This document shows positions 59,201 to 59,657 of a DNA stretch of 59,657 nucleotides, in pieces. The notes beneath the pieces are model-generated. The model saw only the letters and a program-made list of their open reading frames with translations, did not search any database and was not told the DNA's origin. The position numbers were made by a program, and so were the translations under genes. Origin of the DNA: Branchiostoma floridae (Eukaryota > Chordata > Leptocardii > Amphioxiformes > Branchiostomatidae); NCBI RefSeq assembly GCF_000003815.2, contig NC_049982.1, forward strand, positions 10,442,290 to 10,501,946, in the 5' to 3' direction. The stretch's first letter is position 1. Every line of letters begins with the position of its first letter.

Positions 59201-59657
59201 TGAACTGTGACTATACCTGAAGTTCTGGATGGATTATTGGAAAGGTTTGGGCAGGTGTATTACACTAGTCTCTTTTCAAACTCAGCTCACCGATACAGCA
59301 GTCTTAAAGACTTTTTTAACTTTCTGCATCTGCTTGGAGATAATCAGGAGTAGATCAAGGTCAATTGTACTGTCCTTCTGCTGGTTATACAGTTATATAG
59401 CTATACAGAAATAAGGTAATCTATAATGCTTCATACCTGTATTGATTCTCGTAATCCAATTGTGCCTTTGAAACGACACAGAATGTCTTCTCTATACCAG
59501 AATCAATGTCTCGTTGTGGAAGGCCGCAACTGCAGACTTCCATTTGTTTAGTCTTCCTTTGTATTGAAAAAATCGAAGTCACCAACAGCCCTTATTTGTG
59601 TCTAGTAATAGACTTGATTCTTTGGTGGAAAGTTCTTTATATACAATGCTGGAAACC
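56238..59657. other. 5' flank of the ABTB-type gene
   Basis: No gene, RNA or mobile element supported on either strand. A low-complexity run built from ATCTATA/ATCTAAGAA lies at about 57,720-57,785. The promoter of the ABTB-type gene should lie here or just upstream of 55,964, but I see no decisive core element. Confidence 0.5.

Overview
The window looks like nuclear DNA of an invertebrate deuterostome. Genes are intron-rich with consensus GT-AG junctions, the background is AT-rich, and one gene is clearly animal-specific. An amphioxus-like cephalochordate is my best guess; this is inference, because no taxon marker is visible.

Region 1 (1 to about 19,400, + strand) is a tandem array of four copies of one multi-exon gene, repeating every 5.2-5.5 kb. 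The first copy is cut by the window edge. I do not recognise the family. Each complete copy encodes a predicted secreted or signal-anchored protein of 367-443 residues: a hydrophobic N-terminus, a leader region over exons 1-2, then a chain of short modules. Each module lies in its own phase 1-1 exon and consists of an acidic, Pro/Thr/Gly-rich linker followed by a Trp-containing helix-like segment. Copies differ by whole-exon loss (copy 2), a duplicated module exon (copies 1, 3, 4), a frameshifting deletion (copy 1) and in-frame indels. The 3' flanks alternate in type (A, B, A, B), so the array probably grew by duplication of a two-gene block of about 10.5 kb.

Region 2 (about 19,400-21,156) is intergenic.

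Region 3 (21,157-55,964, - strand) is a complete 15-exon gene for an ankyrin-repeat plus BTB/POZ protein, the ABTB2/ABTB3 (BTBD11) orthologue, with 1,017 predicted residues. The N-terminal histone-fold-like region is in one large exon, followed by a 28.4-kb first intron and 14 small exons within 5.6 kb. The order is the family's standard one: histone-fold-like, ankyrin repeats, BTB, C-terminal helices. Intron 1 holds no other gene I can support, but contains a CpG-richer segment with promoter-like motifs, a Harbinger-type MITE, a long near-perfect hairpin and a second inverted repeat.

Region 4 (55,965-59,657) is the 5' flank of that gene, with a possible untranslated leader exon.

The two regions show no functional link. 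The tandem modular family is the likeliest undescribed content. All gene models are hand-built from reading frame, phase and splice-site agreement between copies or with the known family; no expression evidence was available.
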